From the NCBI GenBank assembly GCA_963753075.1, contig CAVWAR010000017.1:992001-1056000 (forward strand): a stretch of DNA of 64,000 nucleotides, read 5' to 3'. A program made the translations under genes and the position numbers. The notes beneath the pieces were generated by a model, which was given only the letters and a program-made list of their open reading frames with translations, had not been told where the DNA came from and searched no databases. Shown here in pieces: positions 37,087-46,458 of the stretch. Numbering within the stretch: position 1 is the first letter of the stretch; each line of letters opens with the position of its first letter. Source of the stretch: Prado023 sp963753075. GTDB taxonomy: Bacteria > Actinomycetota > Actinomycetes > S36-B12 > CAIYMF01.

Positions 37087-37854
37087 GTGACCACCTATAC
37101 TGATGAGCATGACTCCCTGATCGATGCGGGCGAGGTCGCCGCCATCCTCGGCCTGGCGCATCGCAACAGCGTCTCCACGTACCGCAGCCGGTACCCGAAC
37201 TTCCCGCCCGGTCGGCCCGCCCCCGGTGGTGGACGCAGCAGGCTCTGGACCCGCGAGGAGATCGTGCTCTGGCACCAGGCATTCCGCGCCCGTCAGTCCA
37301 AGTCAACCGACGAGCCCAGTGCACGGCTCGAGGCATTGGTCGACGCGACGACACGACTGCTGCTGGCCAGCCAGGGAACGGACATCAGCATCCGCCAGAT
37401 TGCCGCCGAGGCAGGAGTGGCCCACTCCGATCTCTATCGGTACGCCGACTCGAAGGACCAGCTGATCGACCTTGCCCTGGCCAGGGTCGAGTCCAGGATG
37501 CGTACTGTGATCCCGGAGGACTATGACGTCTTCGTGGACGCGCTGCCCGAGATCCTGACCCGGTCTCGAGCCGCGCGCGCCAGCATGCTTGTGCTCACGG
37601 AGCGCGCCCTGCGCCGGGACTCTGGCTCGACGCCGGAGACCGAGTCCATCAACGCAATCGCGGATCTGATCGCCACGGAGAGGGACGCGTCGCAGGGCTC
37701 CTCCGCGGTGGATCCGCGGGTCCTCGCCGCCTGCGTGGGGGCCATGCACTGGGGCCTGCTCGTCATGGAGGACCGATGGCTCAGGGGACTGGGCCTCGAG
37801 GAGTTGCCCGAGGACCAGGTGGCCGCGGTCATCCGAGCGATGCTCACGGCCTGA
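37087..37854 (+). CDS. Regulator with two HTH domains: MerR/AlpA-like plus TetR
   Basis: 255 aa from GTG 37087. Residues about 10-68 form a MerR/AlpA/excisionase-like helix-turn-helix (LIDAGEVAAILGLAHRNSVS then RLWTREEIVLW). Residues about 80-130 are a TetR N-terminal HTH (ISIRQIAAEAGVAHSDLYRY), followed by a TetR-like helical ligand domain. The combination is unusual. TAGACT at 37075-37080 is six bases before the GTG, so translation is probably leaderless. No adjacent operon reveals the target. Confidence 0.8.
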   Translation: MTTYTDEHDSLIDAGEVAAILGLAHRNSVSTYRSRYPNFPPGRPAPGGGRSRLWTREEIVLWHQAFRARQSKSTDEPSARLEALVDATTRLLLASQGTDISIRQIAAEAGVAHSDLYRYADSKDQLIDLALARVESRMRTVIPEDYDVFVDALPEILTRSRAARASMLVLTERALRRDSGSTPETESINAIADLIATERDASQGSSAVDPRVLAACVGAMHWGLLVMEDRWLRGLGLEELPEDQVAAVIRAMLTA

Positions 37855-37914
37855 GCTGGGTCCCGCCCGAGGTGAGTGCCGGTCCGTGGCCCGCAGCGGT
37901 CTCCCGACCCAGGG

Positions 37915-38793
37915 TCACGATCCCAGGTCCCGGACCCGGATGATCTCGACGGCGGCGTGCACGGGATCCTCGACCTCGGTGACCACCTCCAACCGGAGGG
38001 AAGCGCTGGGGCCAACATGTGCGAGGGCTCCCAGGTCGTGGCTGACGACAACACCGGCCACCGGGTAGCCCCCCATCGTCCCGGCATCGGGACCCAGCAG
38101 GACCCAGTCGCCGGCAGGCAGGACCTGGATGGTCCCCGGAAGGACCCCGAGCGACGGGAGGTCGGATCGCGCCGGCTCCTGGGCCCCGACCGACCCGAGC
38201 AGGCCCGCGGTGACCCGGACCCCGACCCGGGAGGTCTGCACGACTCGGACCGTGCAGGTGTCCAGATGCAGGTGCGGTCCGGCGATGACCCGGACATGAG
38301 GACGCCACTGTGGAGGCCGGACAAAATCTCCCACCGTGCCGGAACGGCTCGCCGGACCCAGTGGAAGGAGGTCGCCGGCACCGATGGGCGTCGGACCGAT
38401 CGGCCCCAGCACGCAGGTCGACCGCGAGCCCAGCTCCGGGGACGGCTGGAAGCCGCCGGCCACGGCGACGTACGCCCGCCCCTGGGCCAGCACCTGGATG
38501 TGACTGCCGGCGCCGACATCAATGGCGGTCCACGCCGGTCCCCGCACCCCATCGATGGACACCGACCCCGCACCGGTCACAGCGCAGGTGACCGGGACGA
38601 GGGCCTCGAGCTCGATGCGTCCGAGCACCTCCACGCTGGCCTGGGCCAGGGTGCCGCCGACCAGGAGCGCACCCGCCTCGTGCGCATGCCGGTCGAAGGC
38701 CCCGGAGACCGGGACACCACTGCTGACCAGTCGTCGTCCGGCGTCCTCGTACAGGGCGGAGCCATGTAGCTCGGTGACGCGCAGGGCCTGCAT
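37915..38793 (-). CDS. pxpC: 5-oxoprolinase subunit C
   Basis: 292 aa from ATG 38793. Homologous to PxpC/KipA (allophanate-hydrolase subunit 2 type). It begins MQALRVTELHGSALYEDAGR and has VPVSGAFDRHAHEAG and a VAVAGGF core. With PxpA and PxpB it hydrolyses ATP to open 5-oxoproline to glutamate. Its start overlaps the stop of the upstream pxpAB fusion by one base (TGATG), so the two are coupled. Confidence 0.9.
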   Translation of the reverse strand: MQALRVTELHGSALYEDAGRRLVSSGVPVSGAFDRHAHEAGALLVGGTLAQASVEVLGRIELEALVPVTCAVTGAGSVSIDGVRGPAWTAIDVGAGSHIQVLAQGRAYVAVAGGFQPSPELGSRSTCVLGPIGPTPIGAGDLLPLGPASRSGTVGDFVRPPQWRPHVRVIAGPHLHLDTCTVRVVQTSRVGVRVTAGLLGSVGAQEPARSDLPSLGVLPGTIQVLPAGDWVLLGPDAGTMGGYPVAGVVVSHDLGALAHVGPSASLRLEVVTEVEDPVHAAVEIIRVRDLGS

Positions 38794-40310
38794 CACGGCA
38801 CCTGCGTGAAGCGCACCCGGTCCCCGACCCGGAGCAGGGCAGGCTGGGTGGTGCTCGGGTCGAACAGCACAACGTCCGAGCTGCCGATGAGCTGCCACCC
38901 CCCAGGCGTCGGCGACGGGTACACCGCACACATCCCCGCGGCCAGGGCCACGGCACCTCGCGGGACCCGCGGGCGGGGGTCAGCACGCCGGGCAACGGCG
39001 TCGAAGAGCGGGTCGCTGCCGGTCAGGTAGCCGAATCCGGGTGAGAAGCCGACCGCGGCAACAGTCCATCTGGCCTCGCTGTGCCGACGGACGAGCTCAC
39101 CGGTGGTGACGCCCAGCTCAGCGGCCACCGCATCAAGATCCGGGCCGTCGTAGCGACTCCGGATCTCGTGCGTGCGCAGGGCCCGGGCTGCATCCCCGGG
39201 TACGCTGCCGCGGGCTCTCGTCGGCTGCGATCCATCCGGGACCGGGTGGACGAGCCCCGGTAGCTCCCCGCTCGCCGCGCGGCTCAGCAGGTCATCGGCC
39301 GCGCGGCGGTCCGGGCGATCCGCCGGCCTGTCGAAGACGATCAGGACGCTGGCCAACCCCGGCACGACCGTGGCCTCGGGCCACAGCATCCGCGCACGCC
39401 GGGCGATCCCGAGAACCCAGGCAGTGCCCGGGCCCCGCAGGGTGCCCCGAGCACCGGGCTCCACAAGGAGCGCGCGGTCGCCGAAGGCGACGGGGACGGC
39501 TGCCGCGCCGGGGACCCGCTCCGGGTGGTCGGGGATAACGGGGGCGCCGACGGCCACCCGCCAGCCTCCCTCCTCGAGGGCGATCCGGATCGCCCTGGCC
39601 GCTGACACGGCGTCGTGTGTGTCGCCATGCACGCACAGCGAATGGACCGTCATCGGGACGCGCGCACCACTGACGGCAACAACTCCACCGCGCGCGAGGT
39701 CCAGCGCCTGGGCAACCATTCCCTCGACCTGGTCGTGCAGGTCGCCGGGCTGCCCCCGGGTCACCAGCCGGCCGTCACCCAAGTAGCCGCGATCGGCGAA
39801 CCCCTCGGCGATCACCCGGATGCCCATGCTCTCGGCAAGGTTCGCCAGCTCCCCACCCGGTTGGGTCATGACCGGCACCGAGTAGTCCAGGACCTGGGCG
39901 ACCCGGCGCACCGAATCGGCGAGGATCCGCGCGGCCTCCACATCGCGCACCGCCTCGTTGTAGAGCGATCCATGCGCCTTGACGTGCGCCAAGCGCGCAC
40001 CGTTGCGTTCGGCCTCCCTCGCCACGAGCAGCACCTGCTCGACCAGGTCGGCGACAAACCGCCTGCGCGCTGCCGGATCCCGGCGCGTCTGCCCGAGGCG
40101 CGACGCCCGACCGAACCCCGCCCGGTCGCGGTACGACGGGTGGGCACCGATCGCCACCCCGCGGTCGACGGCAGCCGCGACCGCCCGGACCAGGACCTGC
40201 CCCCCGCCGGCGTGCGCCCCGGTGGCGATGTTCGCCGAGCTGACGATGGCCAGCAGGGCGTCGTCATCCCCGACATCCTCACCGAGGTCAGCGTTCAGGT
40301 CGATCTGCAC
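38793..40310 (-). CDS. pxpAB: Fused 5-oxoprolinase subunits A and B (PxpA-PxpB)
   Basis: 505 aa from GTG 40310 with an AGAAGG ribosome site. Residues 1 to about 258 are a complete PxpA (LamB/YcsF): IDLNADLGED, NIATGAHAGG, VKAHGSLYNEA and SLCVHGD. Residues about 268 to 505 are PxpB (KipI-like): VPVAFGDRALLVE and GFSPGFGYLTGSD. Usually these are separate genes, or B is fused with C. The reading frame is uninterrupted over the junction, so this is a real fusion rather than read-through. PxpC follows at once, completing the enzyme. Confidence 0.92.
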   Translation of the reverse strand: MQIDLNADLGEDVGDDDALLAIVSSANIATGAHAGGGQVLVRAVAAAVDRGVAIGAHPSYRDRAGFGRASRLGQTRRDPAARRRFVADLVEQVLLVAREAERNGARLAHVKAHGSLYNEAVRDVEAARILADSVRRVAQVLDYSVPVMTQPGGELANLAESMGIRVIAEGFADRGYLGDGRLVTRGQPGDLHDQVEGMVAQALDLARGGVVAVSGARVPMTVHSLCVHGDTHDAVSAARAIRIALEEGGWRVAVGAPVIPDHPERVPGAAAVPVAFGDRALLVEPGARGTLRGPGTAWVLGIARRARMLWPEATVVPGLASVLIVFDRPADRPDRRAADDLLSRAASGELPGLVHPVPDGSQPTRARGSVPGDAARALRTHEIRSRYDGPDLDAVAAELGVTTGELVRRHSEARWTVAAVGFSPGFGYLTGSDPLFDAVARRADPRPRVPRGAVALAAGMCAVYPSPTPGGWQLIGSSDVVLFDPSTTQPALLRVGDRVRFTQVP

Positions 40311-40401
40311 CCCGCCACCTTCTCAGGGGGCAGCCCGCGCCGCAGGTCCCCGGCCCGCGTGTCACAAGCGACTGTCAGCCCGGAGTCCTAGAGTGAACTC
40401 C

Positions 40402-42060
40402 GTGACCGCAACACCCGACGCCCGTGCCATCCACCGATCTTCCGGCCCCGGAGGGGTGCCCGAGTGGGTTGCCCTCGCCCACGGAGCAGCTGGGGTGGGT
40501 GCCGCAGTGCTCAGCGCGGGCGGGACGCTGCTCTGGGCCAACCCGGCCATGATCGAGCTGATCGGCCGGCCCGGGCAGGAACTCATCAACCGGCGCGTTT
40601 CCGATCTCGTGAACCCGTCAGATCGAGACCAGCTGTCCCTCGCGATGTCGACCCTCGGTCCGCAGCACGTGACCATTGCACGGGTGCAGGGGCCAACCCC
40701 CGGCAGCTGGCTGCACGTCTCGCTGAGCCAACTGCCCGACGAGATCGACGGTCAGCCGGCGATCCTCGCGCAGGCTGTCGACGTGACCGAGTCGATCCAG
40801 TCGCAGGTGTCGCTGGAGGTCATGAGCCAGAACGTCCTGGACGTCGTCACCGTGATCGACGCCTCAGGCATCATCACCTGGGCCTCCCCCTCGGTCCAGA
40901 GCGCGCTGGGCAGGGACCCGGACTCCCTGCCCGACCTGGCGATCACCGAGCTGATCGCCCCGGAGGACCTCCAGAGCTTCGACGACGCCCTGGCCGGGGC
41001 AGAGCCCGGCCAGGGGCCCACCTCCCGGACCGTACGTTTCCGGTCGGTGTCCGGGGCCTACCGGTACATGTCGGTCACTGCCCGCCCAGTCGCGGACACC
41101 GGCACCGGCCGCAGGACGGCCATCGCCATGCGTGACGTCACCGAGGAGCGCCGGGCCAAGCGTGAGCTCGCCCGCAGCGAGGAACAGTTCCGAATGGCCA
41201 TGCTCGGGGCACCGGAGGGCATGGCAGTCACCGACTCGCAGGACCGGATCGTGCAGGTCAACCCAGCGCTGACTGAGCTGCTGGGTGCGTCCGCGGCAGC
41301 ACTCATCGGCCACCGATTCCGCGAGTACATCCCCGAGGACGAGCGTCAACAGGTCGACCAGTGGCGGGTCCGCCTGCTTCGCGGCAACGCCCCCATCGAG
41401 CGGTGCCAGCACCGCCTGACCAGCGCCACCTCCGAGGTATGGGTCGATCACTCGGTGGGCATCATGCGCGACGAGCTCGGCAACCCGACCCTCTTCGTGC
41501 ATCAGTTCGCCGACCGCACGGCAGCCCGTCGCCTCGAGGCGGACCTCGCCTACCGCGCCAGCCACGATCTGCAGACGGGCCTGGCGAACAAGGAGTCCCT
41601 GCGCACCCGACTCGCCCAACGTCTGGGCATGCCACCTGAGACCGCCACGACGGTGGGGGTCCTCTTCTGCGACGTCGACAACCTGAAGCCCATCAACGAC
41701 CGCTACGGTCACCTCGTCGGTGATGCGGTGATCTCCGCAGTTGCCGGCCGCCTCGAACGCGCCGTCCGTCGCCACGACGAGGTCGCGCGGTACGGGGGCG
41801 ATGAGTTCTTCATCGTGCTGGACAACTGCACCTCGGTGGAGGAGCTCGCTGTGGTGGCGGGCAACGTCCAGTCCGCGGCGAGCCATCCCGTCGAGACTGC
41901 CGAGGCCTCCATCGAGGTCAGCATCTCCGTGGGGGCGGTGCTCGCCGAGGCGACCACCGAGACCGACGAAGCCCTGCGTCGCGCTGACGAGGCGCTCTAC
42001 CAGGCCAAGCGTTCCGGGGGCAATCGGATCAGCGTGGAAGGGCTTTCGGCCTCATTCTGA
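40402..42060 (+). CDS. PAS-PAS-PAS-GGDEF diguanylate cyclase (paralogue 1)
   Basis: 552 aa. Three PAS-type sensor domains (about 20-130, 145-255, 270-385) lead to a GGDEF domain (about 390-545) with the intact active-site motif RYGGDEFF. It should make cyclic-di-GMP from two GTP in response to signals sensed by the PAS domains. No membrane segment is seen. GTG 40402 is chosen because TAGAGT (40389-40394) lies seven bases upstream; the nearer GTG at 40393 falls inside that box. The linker RAKRELARSEEQFRMAM is shared with paralogue 2 at 44630. Confidence 0.9.
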   Translation: MTATPDARAIHRSSGPGGVPEWVALAHGAAGVGAAVLSAGGTLLWANPAMIELIGRPGQELINRRVSDLVNPSDRDQLSLAMSTLGPQHVTIARVQGPTPGSWLHVSLSQLPDEIDGQPAILAQAVDVTESIQSQVSLEVMSQNVLDVVTVIDASGIITWASPSVQSALGRDPDSLPDLAITELIAPEDLQSFDDALAGAEPGQGPTSRTVRFRSVSGAYRYMSVTARPVADTGTGRRTAIAMRDVTEERRAKRELARSEEQFRMAMLGAPEGMAVTDSQDRIVQVNPALTELLGASAAALIGHRFREYIPEDERQQVDQWRVRLLRGNAPIERCQHRLTSATSEVWVDHSVGIMRDELGNPTLFVHQFADRTAARRLEADLAYRASHDLQTGLANKESLRTRLAQRLGMPPETATTVGVLFCDVDNLKPINDRYGHLVGDAVISAVAGRLERAVRRHDEVARYGGDEFFIVLDNCTSVEELAVVAGNVQSAASHPVETAEASIEVSISVGAVLAEATTETDEALRRADEALYQAKRSGGNRISVEGLSASF

Positions 42061-42292
42061 GGGGCGTGATCCCGCCGGATATCGTCGTGTCATTCAACAT
42101 GAGAATCGCATGCCCAGAATGTCTGATTCTGCAGCCGTGATCCTAGGTCCGACCTGCGGCATTGGTCGGGAAATGCCCGTGCCACTTGTTGGGGGTACGC
42201 CCCAATGCGTGGTTGTATGCGATCGGTATTGTGCAGGAGGTCTTGATCCATTACCGTGCGAGACGGGTTGGTTACTCTCTGACAGGGGTGTT
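42061..42292 (+). promoter_or_regulatory. Low-GC leader with several small hairpins before the GGDEF-EAL gene
   Basis: This stretch is visibly lower in GC than the neighbouring genes. It contains CAGAAT-GTCTG-ATTCTG (42115-42131), GCATT...AATGC (42159-42176) and TTGGGG-N5-CCCCAA (42189-42205), and a likely -10 box TACTCT at 42273-42278. It may be a promoter region with regulator sites or a structured leader. It does not match the GEMM c-di-GMP riboswitch consensus that I know. Confidence 0.35.
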
Positions 42293-44380
42293 ATGGGTGC
42301 GATGCTACTGAGCACGTCGCGCGCCAGGCATCCGCGCGCTCTGGTCACTGTCTGGAGCCTCACCGTCACCCTCGGCTTGGGCGTGGCGCTGGTGGCGCTG
42401 GTGCAGCTGCCGTTCGCCGACTTCAGTCACGCCAACGCCCTGCTGATGATCACCGGTCTGGTGTTCATCAGTGAGCTGATTCCCATCGTCACGACCCGCC
42501 TGCGCGATGACCCCGTCTCGATCTCGCAGGCGTTCGTCTTCGCCACCCTGTACGTCTGGGGCGTCTGGCCCGCAATCGCCCTCACCGCCGGTGCGCTCCT
42601 CGTGAGCGAGGTCCTGGCCCGCAAGCCCCTCTGGAAGCTGCTGTTCAACGTGGGCAACTACTCCATCTCGGTGGCCGCCGCCGGGGCCGTCCTGAGCCTC
42701 GGTGGATGGCAGCTCCTCGGCTCCGCGGGTGCAGGGTCATTCGACAGCTGGATCGCCCAGCTGCAGCTCAGCGACCTCGGACTCATCGCACTGTCATGGC
42801 TCGTGTACCACCTGGTCAACATCGCACTGGTCGCCGGCCTTGCACAGGGTGAGACCTGGTGGGAGTCCTTCACGCGGGACTTCTGGGCCTACACCGTCTC
42901 GACGGCTGCGGTCCTGGCGCTGTCCCCGCTCGTAGCCGTCGTGGCGGTCGCCGGGACCCGCTCGTGGGTGCTGTTGCCCCTGCTGCTTCCGCCCCTGCTG
43001 GCCGTTCAGCGCACAGCCCAGATGGCGCAGGATCGTGAACATCGGGCGATGCACGATCCACTCACCGGCCTGCCGAACCGGGAACTGCTCATGGAGCGGA
43101 TCGACGCCGGCCTCGCACGCACCATGCGCCCGGGCGAACGGCTCGTGCTCCTGTTCCTGGATCTCGACTCGTTCAAGAACGTCAACGACGGCCTGGGCCA
43201 CGGCGTCGGCGACCTGCTGCTTGTCGACCTGTCGAACCGGCTGTCGGAGGTCATGCGCCCCGGCGACACGCTGGCCAGGTTCAGCGGTGACGAGTTCGCC
43301 GTTGTCTGCGAGGCAATCCCGGACGCGGAGGTGGAGGTGCTGGTCGAGCGGATCCGGGCAGCCATCGCGCCGCCCTTCACGTTCGCCACGAATGAGGTGA
43401 CCCTGACCGCAAGCGTCGGCGTGGCCCCGGCGACGCCGGGCGCGACCGCACAATCGCTGCTCCGCGAGGCGGACTCGGCGATGTACCGCGCGAAGAGTTC
43501 CGGTCGCGACCAGGCTGCCCTGTTCCACCATGCGATGCACGAACAGGCCGTGGGGCGCCTCGACGATCAGCTGGGCCTGCGCCGTGCGCTCGAGCGCGAC
43601 GAGCTCCGGGCCCACTTCCAACCGGTGGTGGACCTGACCACGGGTGAAGCCGTCGGCATGGAGGCACTGGTCCGGTGGCAGCACCCAGGCCGGGGCCTGC
43701 TCGGGCCGGACGCCTTCATCCCGCTGGCCGAGGAGACCGGGCTGATCCTCCCGCTGGGCTCCTGGATGCTCGAGCAGGCACTGGCGCAGCTGCAGCAGTG
43801 GCGCTGCGACATCCCCGAGGCCAAGGACCTGTGGGTCGCGGTGAACCTCTCACCGCGACAGCTCACGGACCCGGATCTGATCCACAAGGTCTCCCGCGCC
43901 CTCAACGACACGGGCGTTCCGGCAGGGCAACTGCACCTGGAGATCACCGAGACGGCGGTCATGCGCTCCTTGGACATGGCGACCTCCGCGCTCGATGCGC
44001 TGCGCGCGTTGGGCGTGCACCTGATCATCGATGACTTCGGGACCGGCTACTCGTCCTTGGCACGTCTCAAGCGTCTGCCCGTGACCGCGCTGAAGATCGA
44101 CCGTTCCTTCGTCGACGGCCTTGGCAAGGACTCCTCGGACCTGTCCATCGTGGACGCGATCGTGAACATGGCTGACTCCCTGGGGCTCGGTGTGATCGCT
44201 GAGGGGGTCGAGACCCCTGAGCAGTTCGAGATCCTCCAGTCCCTGGGCACCAGGATGGGCCAGGGCTACCTGTGGTCCCGTGCCATGCCTGCGTCCGGCC
44301 TCGGCCCCTGGTTGCGCGCCGTCCCCCTGCGCGAGGAGCTCGCGGAGATCCATCCGCTGATCGCCAACCGCCGCGCCTGA
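42293..44380 (+). CDS. Membrane GGDEF-EAL protein (c-di-GMP synthesis/breakdown)
   Basis: 695 aa from ATG 42293. The N-terminal ~235 residues hold about seven membrane helices (MASE-like integral sensor). The GGDEF domain (about 245-405) has RFSGDEFAVV, so the first Gly is replaced by Ser; activity is possible but not certain. The EAL domain (about 420-680) has MEALVRW, VNLSPRQL, LEITETAV, DDFGTGYSSL, LKIDRSF and AEGVET, all residues needed for a c-di-GMP phosphodiesterase. It lies between the two PAS-GGDEF paralogues. ATG 42302 is an alternative start. Confidence 0.9.
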   Translation: MGAMLLSTSRARHPRALVTVWSLTVTLGLGVALVALVQLPFADFSHANALLMITGLVFISELIPIVTTRLRDDPVSISQAFVFATLYVWGVWPAIALTAGALLVSEVLARKPLWKLLFNVGNYSISVAAAGAVLSLGGWQLLGSAGAGSFDSWIAQLQLSDLGLIALSWLVYHLVNIALVAGLAQGETWWESFTRDFWAYTVSTAAVLALSPLVAVVAVAGTRSWVLLPLLLPPLLAVQRTAQMAQDREHRAMHDPLTGLPNRELLMERIDAGLARTMRPGERLVLLFLDLDSFKNVNDGLGHGVGDLLLVDLSNRLSEVMRPGDTLARFSGDEFAVVCEAIPDAEVEVLVERIRAAIAPPFTFATNEVTLTASVGVAPATPGATAQSLLREADSAMYRAKSSGRDQAALFHHAMHEQAVGRLDDQLGLRRALERDELRAHFQPVVDLTTGEAVGMEALVRWQHPGRGLLGPDAFIPLAEETGLILPLGSWMLEQALAQLQQWRCDIPEAKDLWVAVNLSPRQLTDPDLIHKVSRALNDTGVPAGQLHLEITETAVMRSLDMATSALDALRALGVHLIIDDFGTGYSSLARLKRLPVTALKIDRSFVDGLGKDSSDLSIVDAIVNMADSLGLGVIAEGVETPEQFEILQSLGTRMGQGYLWSRAMPASGLGPWLRAVPLREELAEIHPLIANRRA

Positions 44381-44629
44381 CCCCCAGGTCCGCGGCCCGC
44401 ACGGCGGCGCAGCACCCTGCCCGAGCGGCGTCAGATCCCTGGCCATCGGCCTGGCACGGCACCCCCGACCCGGCCGCCGGTGGCAGCCCGCGGAACCCAC
44501 CGAATGCTCCGATCGGGGCACCCCGGACGACCGAATGAGACCCATTCCGGCCATTGAATGGCAGAAACCACCCGTTCGGCTCAACCCCTGACTTTCTGAA
44601 TTGTCCGCATTGCCATCTACCCTGAACGG

Positions 44630-46375
44630 GTGAGGTTGCGATCCGAGGACGGCACCACCAGGCCGTCACAGCGAGGCGAGGCCGAGTTGTTCGAGCTCGC
44701 CACGATAGGGATGGCCGTCACCTCCACCGATGGCCGGTTCCTGGTGGTCAACCCCAAGCTGTGCTCCATGCTCGGGCACACCGCTGGAGACCTCGCCAGC
44801 TCCGGCCTGTTCGACATCACACACCCGGACGACTGGTCCAACGTCGCCCGGGCGATGACCGATCTCAACCGGGATGCAGCTGAGTCCTTCACACAGCGCC
44901 AGCGCTGCCTCGCCGCGGACGGCGCCCAGCTCTGGGTCGACCTCACGGTGATCCCGACGCCCGGGCGGACCGGCGCTCCGGCCCAGTACCTCGCCCAGTT
45001 CACGGACGTGACCGCTGAGGTCGAGAACCTGCAGACCCTGCACGCCTCTGCACGGCATTTCCAGGTCCTCAGCGAGAACTCCACCGATGTCGTCGCCCAG
45101 ACCGACCCCCAGGGCATCATCACGTGGATCTCCCCGTCCGTGACCGCCCTGCTCGGATGGGAGACCGGTCTCCTGGCGGGCCGCGCCATCACTGCGTTCG
45201 TCGCACGGCCAGACCTCGAGCGCTTCTCCACCGCGCTGGCCGACATCCGCGAGGGTGCGGAGATCCACGACCAGGTCGTGCGCTTCCGCTCAACCACTGG
45301 CGCCTACCGGTTCATGTCGGTGACCGCCCGCTCCCTGACAGTTGAGGGTGGCTTCATCACGGGAATGGCCTTCGGGCTCCGCGACGTGACCGAGGAGCTG
45401 CGCGCCAAGCGCGAGCTGGCCCGTAGCGAGGAGCAGTTCCGGATGGCCATGCACGGTGCGCCCGAGGGCATGGCCGTGACCGACGCCCACGATCGGATCG
45501 TGCAGGCCAATCCGGCCCTGTGCGAACTGCTGGGGACCACTCCCGAGGGCTTGATCGGCCATCGCTTCCGGGAGTTCATCCCCGAGGACGAACGCGAGCG
45601 CGTCGAGGATCTCCGCCATGAGCTGGAGCTCGGTGAGCTGGAGACCGTCCGCCTCGAGCATCGCCTGCTCAGCTCCGCGGAGGAGGTCTGGGTCGACCAT
45701 GCCGTGGGGACCCTGCGCGATGAGGGTGGACACCCGCAGCTCTACGTCCACCAGTTCGCCGATCGGACTGAGACACGTCGGATGCAGGCCGACCTCACAT
45801 TCCGGGCGACCCATGACGTCCAGACCGGGCTGGCCAACCGCGACAACCTGCTCACCAGGCTGGAGGCCCGCCTCGGGATCACCCCCGCGGCGACCGAGCA
45901 CGTCGGGGTCCTGTGGTGCGATATCGACAACCTCAAGCAGATCAACGACGAGCTCGGCCACAGGGCGGGTGACGTCGTGATCGCCGGTGTGGCTGACCGC
46001 CTCAAGGGTGCCGTCCGTCATCAGGACATCGTCGGGCGGATCGGCGGCGACGAGTTCGTGATCGTCCTGGACCAGTGCCCGAACGAGGCCGTCCTGCTGG
46101 CTGTGGCCGAGAATGTGCAGAAGGCCGCAAGCGGACCGATCAAGAGCGACATGGGCAAGGTGAAGGTCAGCGTCTCTGTGGGAGCCGTCCTGGCCAGGTC
46201 GACCACCGACACCGATGACGCGCTCTCGCGCGCCGACCACGCCCTGTACCGGGCCAAGCGCGCGGGTCGCAACCAGGTGGCCCTGGAGCCCGGCGGCGAG
46301 CAGGCCCCTGGCGAGCACCGCGGCCCGCTGTTGGCCGACGACGCCGCGCCATCGACGAATCCGGATGGGTCCTGA
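44630..46375 (+). CDS. PAS-PAS-PAS-GGDEF diguanylate cyclase (paralogue 2)
   Basis: 581 aa from GTG 44630. PAS domains at about 13-127, 141-263 and 274-395 are followed by a GGDEF domain (about 405-555) with intact RIGGDEFVIV. It is clearly a paralogue of the 40402 protein: both share the RAKRELARSEEQFRMAM linker, GAPEGMAVTD and the same domain order, most similar from the second PAS onward. TACCCT (44618-44623) is six bases before the GTG. A short Gly/Pro-rich tail ends the protein. Confidence 0.9.
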   Translation: MRLRSEDGTTRPSQRGEAELFELATIGMAVTSTDGRFLVVNPKLCSMLGHTAGDLASSGLFDITHPDDWSNVARAMTDLNRDAAESFTQRQRCLAADGAQLWVDLTVIPTPGRTGAPAQYLAQFTDVTAEVENLQTLHASARHFQVLSENSTDVVAQTDPQGIITWISPSVTALLGWETGLLAGRAITAFVARPDLERFSTALADIREGAEIHDQVVRFRSTTGAYRFMSVTARSLTVEGGFITGMAFGLRDVTEELRAKRELARSEEQFRMAMHGAPEGMAVTDAHDRIVQANPALCELLGTTPEGLIGHRFREFIPEDERERVEDLRHELELGELETVRLEHRLLSSAEEVWVDHAVGTLRDEGGHPQLYVHQFADRTETRRMQADLTFRATHDVQTGLANRDNLLTRLEARLGITPAATEHVGVLWCDIDNLKQINDELGHRAGDVVIAGVADRLKGAVRHQDIVGRIGGDEFVIVLDQCPNEAVLLAVAENVQKAASGPIKSDMGKVKVSVSVGAVLARSTTDTDDALSRADHALYRAKRAGRNQVALEPGGEQAPGEHRGPLLADDAAPSTNPDGS

Positions 46376-46417
46376 GCGAACTCGTACCGCCTGGCGAACG
46401 CCGAAGCGAGCCTGGCC

Positions 46418-46458
46418 GCGCGGATCGCGCCCGTGCATCTGCGCGGATCGCGCCCGTG
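46418..46458. repeat. 18-bp direct repeat, two copies 23 bases apart
   Basis: GCGCGGATCGCGCCCGTG occurs at 46418-46435 and exactly again at 46441-46458 in the intergenic region between the diguanylate cyclase and the SH3b protein gene. Each copy contains the short palindrome GCG-GATC-CGC-like core. It may be a regulator-binding site pair. Confidence 0.6.

Noticed and set aside
42110..42292. N-terminal extension of the GGDEF-EAL protein to ATG 42110 or 42119
   Set aside because: No ribosome site, the extra residues look non-coding, and the likely -10 box at 42273 lies downstream of these codons.
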